This document shows, piece by piece, positions 1 to 9,426 of a stretch of DNA of 64,000 nt (positions within the stretch are counted from its first letter, which is position 1; each line of letters begins with the position of its first letter). Source of the DNA: Thermohalobaculum sp039816045 (GTDB lineage Bacteria; Pseudomonadota; Alphaproteobacteria; Rhodobacterales; Rhodobacteraceae); the NCBI GenBank assembly GCA_039816045.1, contig JBCBYB010000025.1, positions 1 to 64,000 on the forward strand. Reading direction: 5' to 3'. The notes under the pieces are model-generated. The model saw nothing but the letters and a program-made list of their open reading frames with translations, had not been told where the DNA came from and made no database searches. The position numbers and the translations under genes were made by a program.

Positions 1-749
1 GAGCAAGGCGTTAAAGTTTGCACCGCATCGGTTCCACATAGATCTGATGATGTCGTAAGAAGCAATCCAGAACTAAGAGGCAGAATTGCTGCTATTGACT
101 CAACACCCTGGTCGGAAGCTGAACTCAGACAGATTGCGGAGAAGGGATTTTCCAGATTAAATGTAATACCTGATGAAAAGGAGATTTCTCGCCTTATATC
201 AGAATCACTTGGATCACCGCAGCTTATGCAGCTTTTGTGCCTTAACTACTGATGCAAGAAGGATATTCGCGAGCGAAAAACTGAACGAAAAGAGTATAAC
301 CGTGAGGAAACTGATTTAGAAGAAATTTTACTTAGAACATCTACATTTTCTGATTACTCAACTTTACTGGACACGCTCCACTCAGGCGCAAAGGTGCGAG
401 GAACAGAGCGAAAAACGTTTAGTTTTATTTATGGGAGCATTGGCGATGTTTACCGCGCCGTTCTACTAGCAATCAAGCAAGATCCATCAAGCCAAAGCAT
501 GAGATACGATGAAATCACAAAGAGAGTTGGTAACGTTTGCAAGAGCGAAAGCCCTGTTGGTTCCAGCATTTCAGAAACACTCCGGCAAATGCAGAAGATA
601 TCTGAAACTGTTGCACCCGAAAGCGCGAACTTGAGTGGGATGAAGACGTTTTGAGCGTTATTGAACCCTATTTTCTTTTCTACCTTAGGTGCTCTGAAAA
701 ACTTGAGCAACTCGGGAACAGACCTGAAGGCAGCCCAATCCCGGCATAG
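1..749 (+). pseudogene. Broken ATP-binding (STAND/AAA-like) protein, 5' end outside window
   Basis: Frame 1 is open from the window edge to a TGA at 250-252 and then continues in the same frame with coding-like sequence to 654. Near 615-632 the homologous reading moves to another frame, giving residues such as EWDEDVLSVIEPYFLFYLRC, and ends at TAG 747-749. The first part reads like the sensor/lid region of P-loop ATPases (TASVPHRSDDVVRSNPELRG and GSPQLMQLLCLN). The C-terminal EPYFLFYLRCS pattern is, from memory, typical of ATP-binding proteins found near defence and phage genes. The Walker A part lies outside the window. Base composition is much more AT-rich than everything to the right, so the piece is probably foreign. 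Two independent lesions make this a decayed gene. The family call is tentative. Confidence 0.55.
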
Positions 750-775
750 TCGACGCATACTGGGCTGCACCACTA

Positions 776-861
776 CGATATCCGGTGCGATATTGAGATG
801 CGAATGAGGGATAGTTTGTGCGATATCCCGATGCGATATTGGTGCGATATCTGCGACATTC
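776..861. repeat. GCGATAT repeat cluster, near-copy of the element before gapdh
   Basis: The heptamer GCGATAT or a one-base variant recurs at about 776, 787, 820, 833, 844 and 853 (the last as GCGACAT), mostly 11-13 bases apart. Bases 819-861 match the reverse complement of 26672-26714 at about 39 of 43 positions. The array sits beyond the 3' end of the tas-like gene and beside the foreign pseudogene. It may be a dispersed intergenic repeat, a repeated operator, or an RNA element; the sequence does not decide. Confidence 0.6.
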
Positions 862-878
862 GGGGGCGTCGGCGGGGC

Positions 879-1922
879 TCAGAACGGCATCGGGTGGGCG
901 CGGTGCGCGGCGGTCAGATCGTCCAGCACCGCCTCGCTCAACACCAGGTCCTTGCCCGCGATGATGTGCTCGAGCTGCGCCATCGTCGTCGCGCCGAAGA
1001 TCGGGATGCACGGAAACGGCCGCTGCAGACAAAACGCCAGCGCCAGGTGCACCGGGTCGAGGCCGTGGCGCTCGGCCACCGCCAGATAGGCCCGCACCGC
1101 ATCGTCCAGCCGCTCTGACGCCCGCGGGGAGCCGCCGGAGATGTGGTGCCGCGAGCCCTCCGGCAGCGCGCCGTCCAGATATTTGCCCGTCACGAACCCG
1201 GTCGCGAGCGGGGAGAAGGCGAGCAGCGTGACCTGTTCGTTGTGGCCGAGCTCCGCCATGTCGCCGTCATAAGGCATGCGGCAGAGGGGCGAGTACTCGT
1301 TCTGGATCGCGGCGATGCGGGGCCCGCCGGTGCGCGCGCCCGAGGCCAGCCACTGCGCGGTGCCCCAGGCGCTCTCGTTCGAGAGACCGAAGGCGCGGAT
1401 CTTGCCCTCCGCCACCAGGTCCTTCAGCGCGCCCATGACGTCGTCCATGTGCTGGAGCGTCGCCGCGCGGTCCTGGCCGCTGGGGTGGTAGCTCCAGATC
1501 TGGCGGAAATGGTAGGAGCCGCGGTTCGGCCAATGGAGCTGGTAGAGGTCGATATAGTCGGTCTGGAGGCGCCGGAGCGAGCCCTCGCAGGCCTCCCGGA
1601 TCACGGCGCCCGTGACCATCTGCCCCTCGCGCACAAAGGATTTGTTCTCGCCCGCGCATTTGGTGGCGATGACATAGTCGGCGCGGCGTCCGGACTGGGC
1701 ACCCCAGCGGCCGATGATCTCTTCGGTGAGGCCCACGGTCTCCTTGCGGACGGGGTTCACGGGGTACATCTCGGCGGTGTCGAGGAAGTCGATCCCGGCG
1801 TCGAGGCTGGCGTCGAGCTGGCGGAAGCTGCCGGCCTCGTCGGTGTTGGTGCCGTAGGTCATGGTGCCGAGGCAAAAGGCGCTGACCTCGATGCCGGTCT
1901 GGCCGAGTTGGGTGCGTCGCAT
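879..1922 (-). CDS. tas: Aldo/keto reductase, Tas family
   Basis: A 347-residue NADPH-dependent oxidoreductase of the aldo/keto reductase superfamily, expected to be a cytosolic TIM barrel reducing aldehydes or ketones. The start MRRTQLGQTGIEVSAFCLGT and the TAEMYPV motif match E. coli Tas closely in length and order. The AKR catalytic tetrad is recognisable: Asp in FLDTAEMY, Tyr in the same motif, Lys in IATKCAG and His in LYQLHWPNRG. The NADPH-binding end is seen in IPIFGATTMAQLEHII near residue 310. The substrate cannot be told from sequence; E. coli Tas was found as a suppressor of tyrosine auxotrophy. It is a single gene, separated from the upstream minus-strand giant gene by a strong hairpin, so it probably has its own promoter. 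Confidence 0.85.
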   Translation of the reverse strand: MRRTQLGQTGIEVSAFCLGTMTYGTNTDEAGSFRQLDASLDAGIDFLDTAEMYPVNPVRKETVGLTEEIIGRWGAQSGRRADYVIATKCAGENKSFVREGQMVTGAVIREACEGSLRRLQTDYIDLYQLHWPNRGSYHFRQIWSYHPSGQDRAATLQHMDDVMGALKDLVAEGKIRAFGLSNESAWGTAQWLASGARTGGPRIAAIQNEYSPLCRMPYDGDMAELGHNEQVTLLAFSPLATGFVTGKYLDGALPEGSRHHISGGSPRASERLDDAVRAYLAVAERHGLDPVHLALAFCLQRPFPCIPIFGATTMAQLEHIIAGKDLVLSEAVLDDLTAAHRAHPMPF

Positions 1923-2001
1923 GTCTGGGGTCTCCTAAAGCCGCTTGCTCAGCCTTAGCAGGTGGGGCGGCGGCGGCAAGCCCCCGACGCGGCGGGCATG
2001 A

Positions 2002-2022
2002 GGCGGTCCCTGGGGGACCGCC
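2002..2022 (-). terminator. Hairpin after the G8 giant gene
   Basis: A perfect 9-base-pair stem (GGCGGTCCC with GGGACCGCC) with a 3-base loop lies 17 bases past the stop of the giant minus-strand gene. No T run follows, so it may act as a processing block or a weak terminator. Confidence 0.55.
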
Positions 2023-2038
2023 GTTGCGTGCGTTTGGA

Positions 2039-5000
2039 TCAGACGACCTCGAACTCGAAGGTGAAGGCGTCGATTTCTTCGCCCTCGCCCCGCTCCTCGG
2101 AGTGGACGGTGACCTCGATCTCATGGGTGCCTTCTGCGAACTCCGTGCCGCCCAGGAAGTTTTCGCCCAGGTTGCCGAAGAGTGCATAAGGGTCGACGTT
2201 CTCGACCTGGGTCTTGCCCTGATAGCTCAGCGTCACCGAGCCGATCTCGGGTGCCGCATCGGTGCTGAAGAGCGCGAAGGTGACGTTGCCCTCGGCGCTG
2301 AAGGCCTCGCTGTCGATGGTGGCGCCGTTCTCGAGGCCCAGGAGCTCGACATCGCGCCGGTTGCCGGTGGTGTAGAGCGCGGCCTCGAACATTGCGGGGG
2401 CTTCCGGCTCCGCCACGGTGACGGCGATCTCGGCGCTGTCGATGCCGCCTTTGCCATCGCTGACCGTATAACTGACCACCCCGTCACCGCTGAAGCCCTC
2501 ATCAGCGACGACACGCACCGTGTCGCCCCGGATCGCGGCTTGCAGACCGTCGGAGGACTCGACCGACAGGATGCTGAGCGCGTCCCCATCGGCGTCCATG
2601 TCGTTGTCGAGCACATCGACCAGCAACTCCCCGCCATGCTCGAGGGCGGCCGTATCGTCACGGGCCTCGGGCGCGGTGTTCTCGGGCTCCTCGGCCTCGA
2701 CCTCGAAGGTGAGGGCACTGGTCCCGAGCGACTCGCCCCGGCCTCGCGACTGCGAGAAGAACTCGACCTCCAGCTCATAGACGCCCGGGTCGAGATCGAC
2801 GGCGGCGTAGTTCTGTCCGGTGTTCCCGAACAACGCGTAGGGATCGACGTTCTCCAACTGCACCCGCTCGCCGTTCAGGTGGAAGACGGCGCTGCCCACC
2901 TCCATGTTCGGGGTGGCCGCAATGTTGACCGCTTCGCCGCTGATCACCTCGCCATCAGTGAGATCTGCGTCGACCACCGTGTCGCTGTCGCCGTTCATCA
3001 GGGTGAAGCCCACCTCGAGCTCGGGCTCTGGCTCGGGCTCCGGTGCGACCGTGACAAAGACTTGCGCCGTGTCGGTGCCGCCGCGGCCGTCGCTGACGGT
3101 GTAGATGACCCTGCCATCGCCGCTGAACCCCTCTTCCGGGCCGACCAGGATGTCGGGGCCGCGGACGATGGCCGTCAAACCAGCTGACGCCTCGACCGAC
3201 GTGATGGTGAGATCATCGCCGTCCGGGTCGGTGTCGTTGCGGAGCACGCTCACGAAGCTGCGCGACCCGAACGCGAGATCGATGCTGTCGTCCCCGGCAT
3301 CCGGGGCACGATTGGGCCGCTCGGCAACGGTGACGTTGATTTGGGCCGTGTCACTCCCGCCCTTGCCGTCGCTGATCGTGTAGGCGACCGTGGCCGGCCC
3401 GCTGAAGCCCGGCTCGGGCGTCACCAGGATCCCGCCCTGGTGGAGCTCCGCCGTCACCCCATCCGAGGCGTCGATGGCGGTGATACTCAGCGTGTCTCCA
3501 TCGGGATCGGTGTCGTTGCCGAGTACATTCACCTCGGCCTCGGAGCCGAAGGGGATGGTGACCGCATCGTCCTCCGCCTCGGGCGCCATGTTGGGCGCGG
3601 GCTCCGGCACCTCCTCGGACGGCTCCAGGGTGAAGCTGTAGTAGACCCCCCGGCCATCGGGATTGTTGGTCAACAGGATCTCGACACCGTCGCCGATGTC
3701 GAGCGGCCCCACGTCGATGTCGAACGCGTTCTCGACGGTGGTCTCGTCATAGATGAAGCCGTTGGCGTCGCGCGGACCGTCATCGGGGTGGAGCTCCATC
3801 TCGAAGGCGGTGCCGTTGACGACAATCCCGTCGATGTGCCGCGCATTGTTGTGCTCGGGGTCTCGCAGGACCTTGTCGTAGTCGAAGACCAGCGAGAGCA
3901 CCCCGGTCTCGGCATCATAGACCGCAGAGGCCAGCGGTGTGTCGTGGTCCTCCGGCAGCACCGCAAAGGGCATGCCTGGCTCAGGGGCCGGCTCAGGGTC
4001 GGGCGCTGGCTCAGGCTCGGGGGTCGCGACGGTGAAGGAGACCGTGCTCGTGCCGAGGGAAGCGCCGCTGCCGCCGTTGCCCTCGAAGAACTCGACCGAG
4101 AGCGTGTGGGCCCCGGGTTCGAGATCGCCGGCCGCGAAATCGTCGCCCCTATTGCCAAAGGCCGCATAGGGTGCGGCGTTCTCGGTCTGGATCGCCTCGC
4201 CGTTCAGACTGAAGACCGCGCTGCCGACCGGGATGTTCGGGGTCGCGACGATGTTGGCGCCCTGGCCGTCGATCTCCTCGCCATCGATGAGCGCCGGGTC
4301 GACGACGATGTCCGTCGTGCCATTGACCACCGAGAAGCCGACCTCGAGGGCGGGCGTGGGCTCCGGTTCGGGCTCGGGCTCGGGAGCCGGGTCGGGCGGG
4401 GGCGTCGCGCCACTGTCCTCCAATGCGACCTCGCGGCGCTCGGACTGTTCGCCCTGGAGGCTGAACTCCGACGCGACCTCACGGTTCACCAGGCCAAAGC
4501 TGCCGATGGCGTGCGAAGACGGCGTCGCCCCGGAGAGCTGGATCGCATAGACCCCAGGCGCGTCGAACTCGACGACGATGTCGTGACGGTCCCTGCGGTT
4601 TCCGGTGTCGTTGACATGGCCGCCCGAGCCCCAGTGGGTAGAGCGGTTGGTCGACTGGTAGCGCATCCAGCCGTCCTCGCCATCGGCGACCGGCAGCATG
4701 ACCGATCCGTCCGGATAGCTGCCAGGCTCGGCCCCTTCGGGATACATCGTGCTCTCGTCATCGAGGCCATAGAACTGAGCGCCGTCGATCTTGACCCAAG
4801 TGTCGCCGCCAACCTCAGGGCGATCCGTGGCGGGCTGGTCGCGCAGATCGAATTCGTAGAGCCCGGTGGTTTCGATCACCACATAGTAGGTGAGAACCGA
4901 CGCGCCCGGGGCGTCCGACTGATCGGCGCCCTGCCACATGACGAAATCGTTCTTGCCGCCGAGCGCACCGAGATTGGGCGCGGCATCCTTGTCGTAGTCG

Positions 5001-8000
5001 GCCCGGGTGACCCAACCGGCGGGCAAGTCGCCATAGGACTCCGCCTCGATCAGCACCGCTCCGTCCGACTCGACAAAAGCCATGACGGTCTCGCCCCCCG
5101 GGGTCTCCGGCGGGTCGACCGGCTCCTCGGGCTCCTCAGGCGCCTCGACCGTGACGGCGATCTCCGCCGTGCCGGTGCCGCCGTTGCCGTCGCTGATGGT
5201 GTAGGAGACGGTCGCATCCCCGCTGAAGCCGTCCTCCGGGGTCACGAGCACGCCGCCCTGATGCAGCTCGGCCGTCACCCCGTCCGAGGCCTCGACCCGC
5301 GTGACCGTCAGATCGTCGCCATCCAGGTCGCTGTCGTTGGCGAGCACATCCACATCGGCCTCGGAGCCGAAGGGAATGGTGACCATGTCGTCCCGGGCCA
5401 ACGGCGCCTCGTTCGGCTCGGGCTCCGGTTCTGGCTCGGGCTCGGGAGCGGGCTGATCGGGCCCCTGCCCTTCGGCATAAGGCGGCGGGCCAAGCGCCTC
5501 ACCCGGCTCCGGATCATCGAACTCCAGCCGGTTGAGGTTCAGATCGGCCGTGGTGTCCACCAGCAGCGTCACACCCGAGTGCAGGCTCCCCGGCATCGCC
5601 GCACCCGGCTGCGGCCAAAGATAGCCATGGGCCATCTCGGCCACCAGCTTCACGTGCACCACACCGTCGGCGTCACGGAAGACCGCGGTGTCGGGCGAGG
5701 CCTCGAGCATCTCCATCGAGGTAACCTCGCGCGCCGGGCGCGCCGCACTCGAATAGGGGTCGTCGACGATGAAGCTCGAATCCGTCGGCGTGTCCGGCAG
5801 GCTCACGATGATGCTGTCACCCCAGTCCATGTCATGCAGGTAAAGGCGGAAGTCATCCTCGATGCTGCGATACGCGATCTCATAGTCGTAGTCGATGAAG
5901 ACCGGGATCTGGACCCGGATGCCGGTCGCGCTCTCGCCATCGGACCGAGTGACCACCATCCCCGACTTGTCGATGCCGGAGTTGTTCCCGCTGTTCTCCT
6001 CGTCGGTGCCGAGGCGGTCGATGCGCAACGTGCCGCTGCGCGTGCCGTAGGAGACGATCGCCCCCCATTCCTCGATGATCTCGTAGTCCTCGCCGGCGTT
6101 GAACACGCGCGAGCCGTCGCGGTCCGAGCTGTACTGGTAGATCATCGAGCCCGGCACGCCGGTGAGGCTGCCGTCGACATCCACAAAGCCGCGCGCCCAG
6201 CTGTCGTTGCCGATCGCGTTGCCGCCACCGCCGATGCTGAGCTTGTTCTCCTCGCGGACATTCTCGCCCCAGGTGATGCCCATCAGACCGAAGGACGCGG
6301 ATTTGTGGATTGCGTTCGAGAGCTCGATCGCGCCGTCCCTGTCCTCGGTGAACCCGTCGAACATCACGTTCGAGAGCGAGCCAGGCCCGTCATAGAGCTG
6401 GAAGCCCTGGAAGTTCCCGTCACCATTCGGAAGGCTGCGCCCGGCTTCGATCTCGTCGCGCGTCTGAGGGTTGCCGATGTTGTCGGAGCGCCCGACGATC
6501 AGGCTGTCCTCGATGGTCTGGTTGAGCCGGAAGCGCGCGTTCGAGCCCATCTCGGCAAAGGCGCTGTCGGTGAAGGTGCCCTCGACCCCGCGCACATAGA
6601 CGCCGTCGCTTTTGTAGGTGGTGAAGCCCTCGACGACCCAGGGATCGACCTTCTGCGGTTGACCGGCCGACCCGCTCGGGTTCCCGTCCTGAATCAGTCC
6701 GGCATGGTTGAGGTAGAAGGCGCGCCCATCCGTCGAGTGCGCCGAGTTGCCCTCGAAGGTGTCGAAACCCCGCGCGCCGTGGTCGTTCCGGCTCAGGCTG
6801 AAATAGAAACCCTTGTCGTCGGAACCGGCCGCGTGGTTGTCGGTCCAGGTGTTTCTACCGTTGGGCGTGTAGAAGTTCGACGGGTTGTCGTCATTCGCGC
6901 CGCGGATCGTGCCAAAGCGCCCCACATCGCGCGCGTTTATCCCGAGATTGCCCGCTAGGACGTTGTCATAGGTCTCGCGTTCCTCGAGGTAGTAGTTGTG
7001 GCTGATCGTCTCGAAGACGACGTTGTCGCGCAGTTCGGCGCCTTGGGTGTTGTGGACGGTGAAGCCCTTGTTGAAGCTGTGGTGGACCGAGCTGTCCTTG
7101 ATGTACTGGCCAGTCACATCGCCCGCTTCGTGCCAGTGCGCCGGATAGCGCCCGAGGATGCCGGCCTGGCCCATATAGGCGAGCTCGACGCCAGAGAGGT
7201 ACATCTCGCCGCCATGCATCACCATGGTGTGGCCGCCGTACTGGTCGTCCTGCTCGTTCAGCGCCTTGGAGGGGTCGTAATCGATGTCGCCCTGGATCAC
7301 GACGTCACGGCTCAGCAGCCCCACCTCGGCGCGCATGTCCAGCTCGTGCACCTCGCCGTCGGGGTCGTTGTAGATGTCGACCTCGCCGTAGTGCATGTAC
7401 TCGAGCGGCCGGTCGAGGGTCACCGTGCGCCCGCCGTTGGAGACGCCGACGACCGTGAACTCCTCGGCCTGGTTGAGGTCGAAATCGGTCGAGGCCACGG
7501 CGATCCTGTCGCCCACTTGCCAACCGGTCGCCTCGGTGAAGGTGAGCTGCGTGTCCCCCGCCTCGGCCGTGCCGTCGAGCTGCGTCCAGCTCTCTTTCGC
7601 CGCGTCGTCGGTGTGGATCTCGATCTTGGCGCCGTCGCCCATCGCCATCAGGAAGGCGTTGTTGTTCTCGACCACATGGTGGCTGTGCCCGCCATCCGCA
7701 TCGCCGCAATGGCAGATCGTGGCGCCGGTGACCGGGCAGACATCCTCCGCCTCGCAGCCGTCCGGATAGTCGCGCAGATCGACATCGTTGCGGTTGTCTT
7801 TGCCCGCAAGGGTGAGCGTGAACTCCCCCTCATACGGATCGTCCTCGGTGCCGACGACAAAGCTGCCGTCGCCTGCAACGATCGCCCAATCGGTGGTGAG
7901 GTCGAGCGGGCTGTCCGCCTCCTCCACCGTGAACTCGCCATAGACAACGAGCCCTTTGATCTGAGCCGGCCCTGCGGCCTCGTCGAAGATCAGTCGGACA

Positions 8001-8083
8001 TCGGAATCGACGATAACGACATCGTCGGAACCCGGACGCGACCCATCGGGCATCCGGAAATCGGACCAGAGAACATCGACCAT
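2039..8083 (-). CDS. Giant G8-domain / beta-helix surface protein with tandem Ig-like repeats
   Basis: About 2014 residues. Start chosen at ATG 8083 (MVDVLWSDFRMPDG), preceded by a GGGGGG tract; an in-frame GTG at 8101 is possible. Domains in order: an N-terminal G8-type domain (about 1-150; DDVVIVDSDVRLIFDEA, and a Cys/His-rich ATICHCGDADGGHSHH stretch), a right-handed beta-helix (about 200-640), a Pro-Glu linker, a tandem-95/cadherin-like Ig domain (about 895-985), a carbohydrate-binding-like domain (about 1000-1215), then a unique domain, three more tandem-95 domains and three copies of a roughly 110-residue module containing PYALFGN. G8 with beta-helix is the core architecture of animal CEMIP and TMEM2 hyaluronan-degrading proteins. 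There is no Sec signal and no RTX nonapeptide block, so the export route is unclear. Inferred role: secreted polysaccharide or glycosaminoglycan-acting, or adhesive. Activity is not shown by sequence. Confidence 0.75.
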   Translation of the reverse strand: MVDVLWSDFRMPDGSRPGSDDVVIVDSDVRLIFDEAAGPAQIKGLVVYGEFTVEEADSPLDLTTDWAIVAGDGSFVVGTEDDPYEGEFTLTLAGKDNRNDVDLRDYPDGCEAEDVCPVTGATICHCGDADGGHSHHVVENNNAFLMAMGDGAKIEIHTDDAAKESWTQLDGTAEAGDTQLTFTEATGWQVGDRIAVASTDFDLNQAEEFTVVGVSNGGRTVTLDRPLEYMHYGEVDIYNDPDGEVHELDMRAEVGLLSRDVVIQGDIDYDPSKALNEQDDQYGGHTMVMHGGEMYLSGVELAYMGQAGILGRYPAHWHEAGDVTGQYIKDSSVHHSFNKGFTVHNTQGAELRDNVVFETISHNYYLEERETYDNVLAGNLGINARDVGRFGTIRGANDDNPSNFYTPNGRNTWTDNHAAGSDDKGFYFSLSRNDHGARGFDTFEGNSAHSTDGRAFYLNHAGLIQDGNPSGSAGQPQKVDPWVVEGFTTYKSDGVYVRGVEGTFTDSAFAEMGSNARFRLNQTIEDSLIVGRSDNIGNPQTRDEIEAGRSLPNGDGNFQGFQLYDGPGSLSNVMFDGFTEDRDGAIELSNAIHKSASFGLMGITWGENVREENKLSIGGGGNAIGNDSWARGFVDVDGSLTGVPGSMIYQYSSDRDGSRVFNAGEDYEIIEEWGAIVSYGTRSGTLRIDRLGTDEENSGNNSGIDKSGMVVTRSDGESATGIRVQIPVFIDYDYEIAYRSIEDDFRLYLHDMDWGDSIIVSLPDTPTDSSFIVDDPYSSAARPAREVTSMEMLEASPDTAVFRDADGVVHVKLVAEMAHGYLWPQPGAAMPGSLHSGVTLLVDTTADLNLNRLEFDDPEPGEALGPPPYAEGQGPDQPAPEPEPEPEPEPNEAPLARDDMVTIPFGSEADVDVLANDSDLDGDDLTVTRVEASDGVTAELHQGGVLVTPEDGFSGDATVSYTISDGNGGTGTAEIAVTVEAPEEPEEPVDPPETPGGETVMAFVESDGAVLIEAESYGDLPAGWVTRADYDKDAAPNLGALGGKNDFVMWQGADQSDAPGASVLTYYVVIETTGLYEFDLRDQPATDRPEVGGDTWVKIDGAQFYGLDDESTMYPEGAEPGSYPDGSVMLPVADGEDGWMRYQSTNRSTHWGSGGHVNDTGNRRDRHDIVVEFDAPGVYAIQLSGATPSSHAIGSFGLVNREVASEFSLQGEQSERREVALEDSGATPPPDPAPEPEPEPEPTPALEVGFSVVNGTTDIVVDPALIDGEEIDGQGANIVATPNIPVGSAVFSLNGEAIQTENAAPYAAFGNRGDDFAAGDLEPGAHTLSVEFFEGNGGSGASLGTSTVSFTVATPEPEPAPDPEPAPEPGMPFAVLPEDHDTPLASAVYDAETGVLSLVFDYDKVLRDPEHNNARHIDGIVVNGTAFEMELHPDDGPRDANGFIYDETTVENAFDIDVGPLDIGDGVEILLTNNPDGRGVYYSFTLEPSEEVPEPAPNMAPEAEDDAVTIPFGSEAEVNVLGNDTDPDGDTLSITAIDASDGVTAELHQGGILVTPEPGFSGPATVAYTISDGKGGSDTAQINVTVAERPNRAPDAGDDSIDLAFGSRSFVSVLRNDTDPDGDDLTITSVEASAGLTAIVRGPDILVGPEEGFSGDGRVIYTVSDGRGGTDTAQVFVTVAPEPEPEPELEVGFTLMNGDSDTVVDADLTDGEVISGEAVNIAATPNMEVGSAVFHLNGERVQLENVDPYALFGNTGQNYAAVDLDPGVYELEVEFFSQSRGRGESLGTSALTFEVEAEEPENTAPEARDDTAALEHGGELLVDVLDNDMDADGDALSILSVESSDGLQAAIRGDTVRVVADEGFSGDGVVSYTVSDGKGGIDSAEIAVTVAEPEAPAMFEAALYTTGNRRDVELLGLENGATIDSEAFSAEGNVTFALFSTDAAPEIGSVTLSYQGKTQVENVDPYALFGNLGENFLGGTEFAEGTHEIEVTVHSEERGEGEEIDAFTFEFEVV

Positions 8084-8101
8084 AGCGCTGCAGCCCCCCA
8101 C

Positions 8102-8552
8102 GGCATAGACGCATCCGGCAAACTCAAATCTCGGAGATGAAAACGCTTACGACCCTCAAGAAGGTGCTATCAGGCACAGGTTAACAAGTCGATCCTTTTC
8201 GTTGTCGTCCGCCACAGTTAGGGCGCGCTGTCAGCCACAGCCCTTACGGCATCCCGCGCTGAAACAGGGATCGACATCGCCAAACGGACCAGAGAGACCG
8301 TTCTGGTCGCGCTCCTGTGCGGAGACGGCGTTGGACCAATCGCGTCATCCGGCAGACCCGCAAACCCACACGCCCGCCGATCTCGGAGCCGGCGATTCGC
8401 TGGCTGAGATGCGCCTCGGTGATCGCGACCGCAGCACGCGCCTTGGGCGCGGCGCGCTCTCTGGTGGACGCCATTGTCTGTTGATCTCAGACCGGCCTGC
8501 GGTGAGGTCAGGCAGGGGCGCGACGGCTATGACGCCAGCGGCAGCGCCCGGA
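8102..8552. other. Intergenic stretch, no gene recognised
   Basis: The 450 bases between the giant gene and the DUF3592 gene have several short open frames on both strands. None has a convincing start, ribosome binding site or family resemblance. The right part should contain the promoter of the giant gene; no clear -35/-10 pair was seen. Confidence 0.4.
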
Positions 8553-9314
8553 TCAGTCGCTTTCGTAGGTGACGCTGACGGAGCGGGACCCGGTCCGCAG
8601 GTCAGGCGCATCGACCCAGAGCGTCTGAGCGATATCCTCCGGGTCGGCGAGGACGTCGATCGGGTCGTCCGCCTGCCAGCCGGCGAGGTCGCGGCGTTTG
8701 TGCGGCCCGCTTTCGCCCTTGCGCACCCGGCCATCCTCCCCGCGATAACGGTAGGCGAGCATCCAGCCGGTGCCCTCCTCCTCCCGGTGGATCCGGTCCA
8801 CCCGCGCCTCGACCAATACCCCGTCCTGCATGATCCGCAGCCGCTGTTCCGCCTCGCGCCGCGCGCTGCGCCGGGCTGCGATGCCGATCAGCGCCGCGAT
8901 CAGTGGGATCAGGTAGAAGAGATAGATCAGCGCGCTGTTGCCGGAATTGTCCGGATGGCCGACCATGAACCCGGGCACGACCTCCAGGGGCAAGGTGCCC
9001 CCGACCGACAGGCTCTGATAGAGCTCGGGCGAGATGTCGTCGAAATGGTGGGAGCTCGGCTCGGCGCCGGGCGCTTGGTACTCGACCCAAATCTGCGGCT
9101 CGTGCCCCTGATACCAGCGCATCTTGGTGACGGTCGCCTCGACGGTGATCCCGTTCTGGTCCAGGGTCGTGAAGAGATAGACGAAGACGCTGAAGAGCAG
9201 GGCCATGCCCGCGGCGAAGAGCATAAACATCCACCCGGTTCGGTACTCCGGCGACTGCCGGGCCATGGCGGCGGCTTCGCGCCGGAACTCCCGCGGCGAT
9301 ACCCGGTCTTCCAT
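8553..9314 (-). CDS. DUF3592-type membrane protein
   Basis: 253 residues from ATG 9314 (MEDRVSPREF), with a GGGGCG ribosome-binding tract upstream; the longer open frame beginning at 9419 has no plausible start signal. A membrane segment lies at about residues 30-55 (WMFMLFAAGMALLFSVFVYL) and another at about 130-150 (ALIYLFYLIPLIAALIGIA). Between and after them are two similar beta-rich modules (EATVTKMRWYQGHEPQIWVE and EARVDRIHREEEGTGWMLAY), the duplicated layout of DUF3592 proteins. These are inner-membrane proteins of unknown function. It lies downstream of proX on the same strand but behind a strong hairpin, so it is probably a separate transcript. Confidence 0.65.
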   Translation of the reverse strand: MEDRVSPREFRREAAAMARQSPEYRTGWMFMLFAAGMALLFSVFVYLFTTLDQNGITVEATVTKMRWYQGHEPQIWVEYQAPGAEPSSHHFDDISPELYQSLSVGGTLPLEVVPGFMVGHPDNSGNSALIYLFYLIPLIAALIGIAARRSARREAEQRLRIMQDGVLVEARVDRIHREEEGTGWMLAYRYRGEDGRVRKGESGPHKRRDLAGWQADDPIDVLADPEDIAQTLWVDAPDLRTGSRSVSVTYESD

Positions 9315-9384
9315 GGTGCGCCCCACCCTGTTTCCCCGGGTGAAGCATACAGGATTAGGCGAGCCCGACCAATGACTTTGGGCG

Positions 9385-9410
9385 GCGAACGGCCCGGACG
9401 GGCCGCTCGC
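9385..9410 (-). terminator. Hairpin after proX
   Basis: An inverted repeat of two 12-base arms with one mismatch around a 2-base loop (core GGCCCG-GA-CGGGCC) lies 17 bases past the proX stop. It fits the end of the betaine transport transcript. There is no obvious T run. Confidence 0.55.
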
Positions 9411-9426
9411 GATCAGCACTGGCGGA

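Noticed and set aside
3341..6958. 1205-codon plus-strand open frame opposite the G8 giant
   Set aside because: It is a high-GC shadow of the minus-strand gene: no ribosome binding site, His/Arg/Val-rich composition, no domain, while the minus frame has clear domains.
8250..8480. Possible IS630 transposase fragment in the 8.1-8.5 kb gap
   Set aside because: Only a weak similarity around ETVLVALLCGDGV; not enough to claim.
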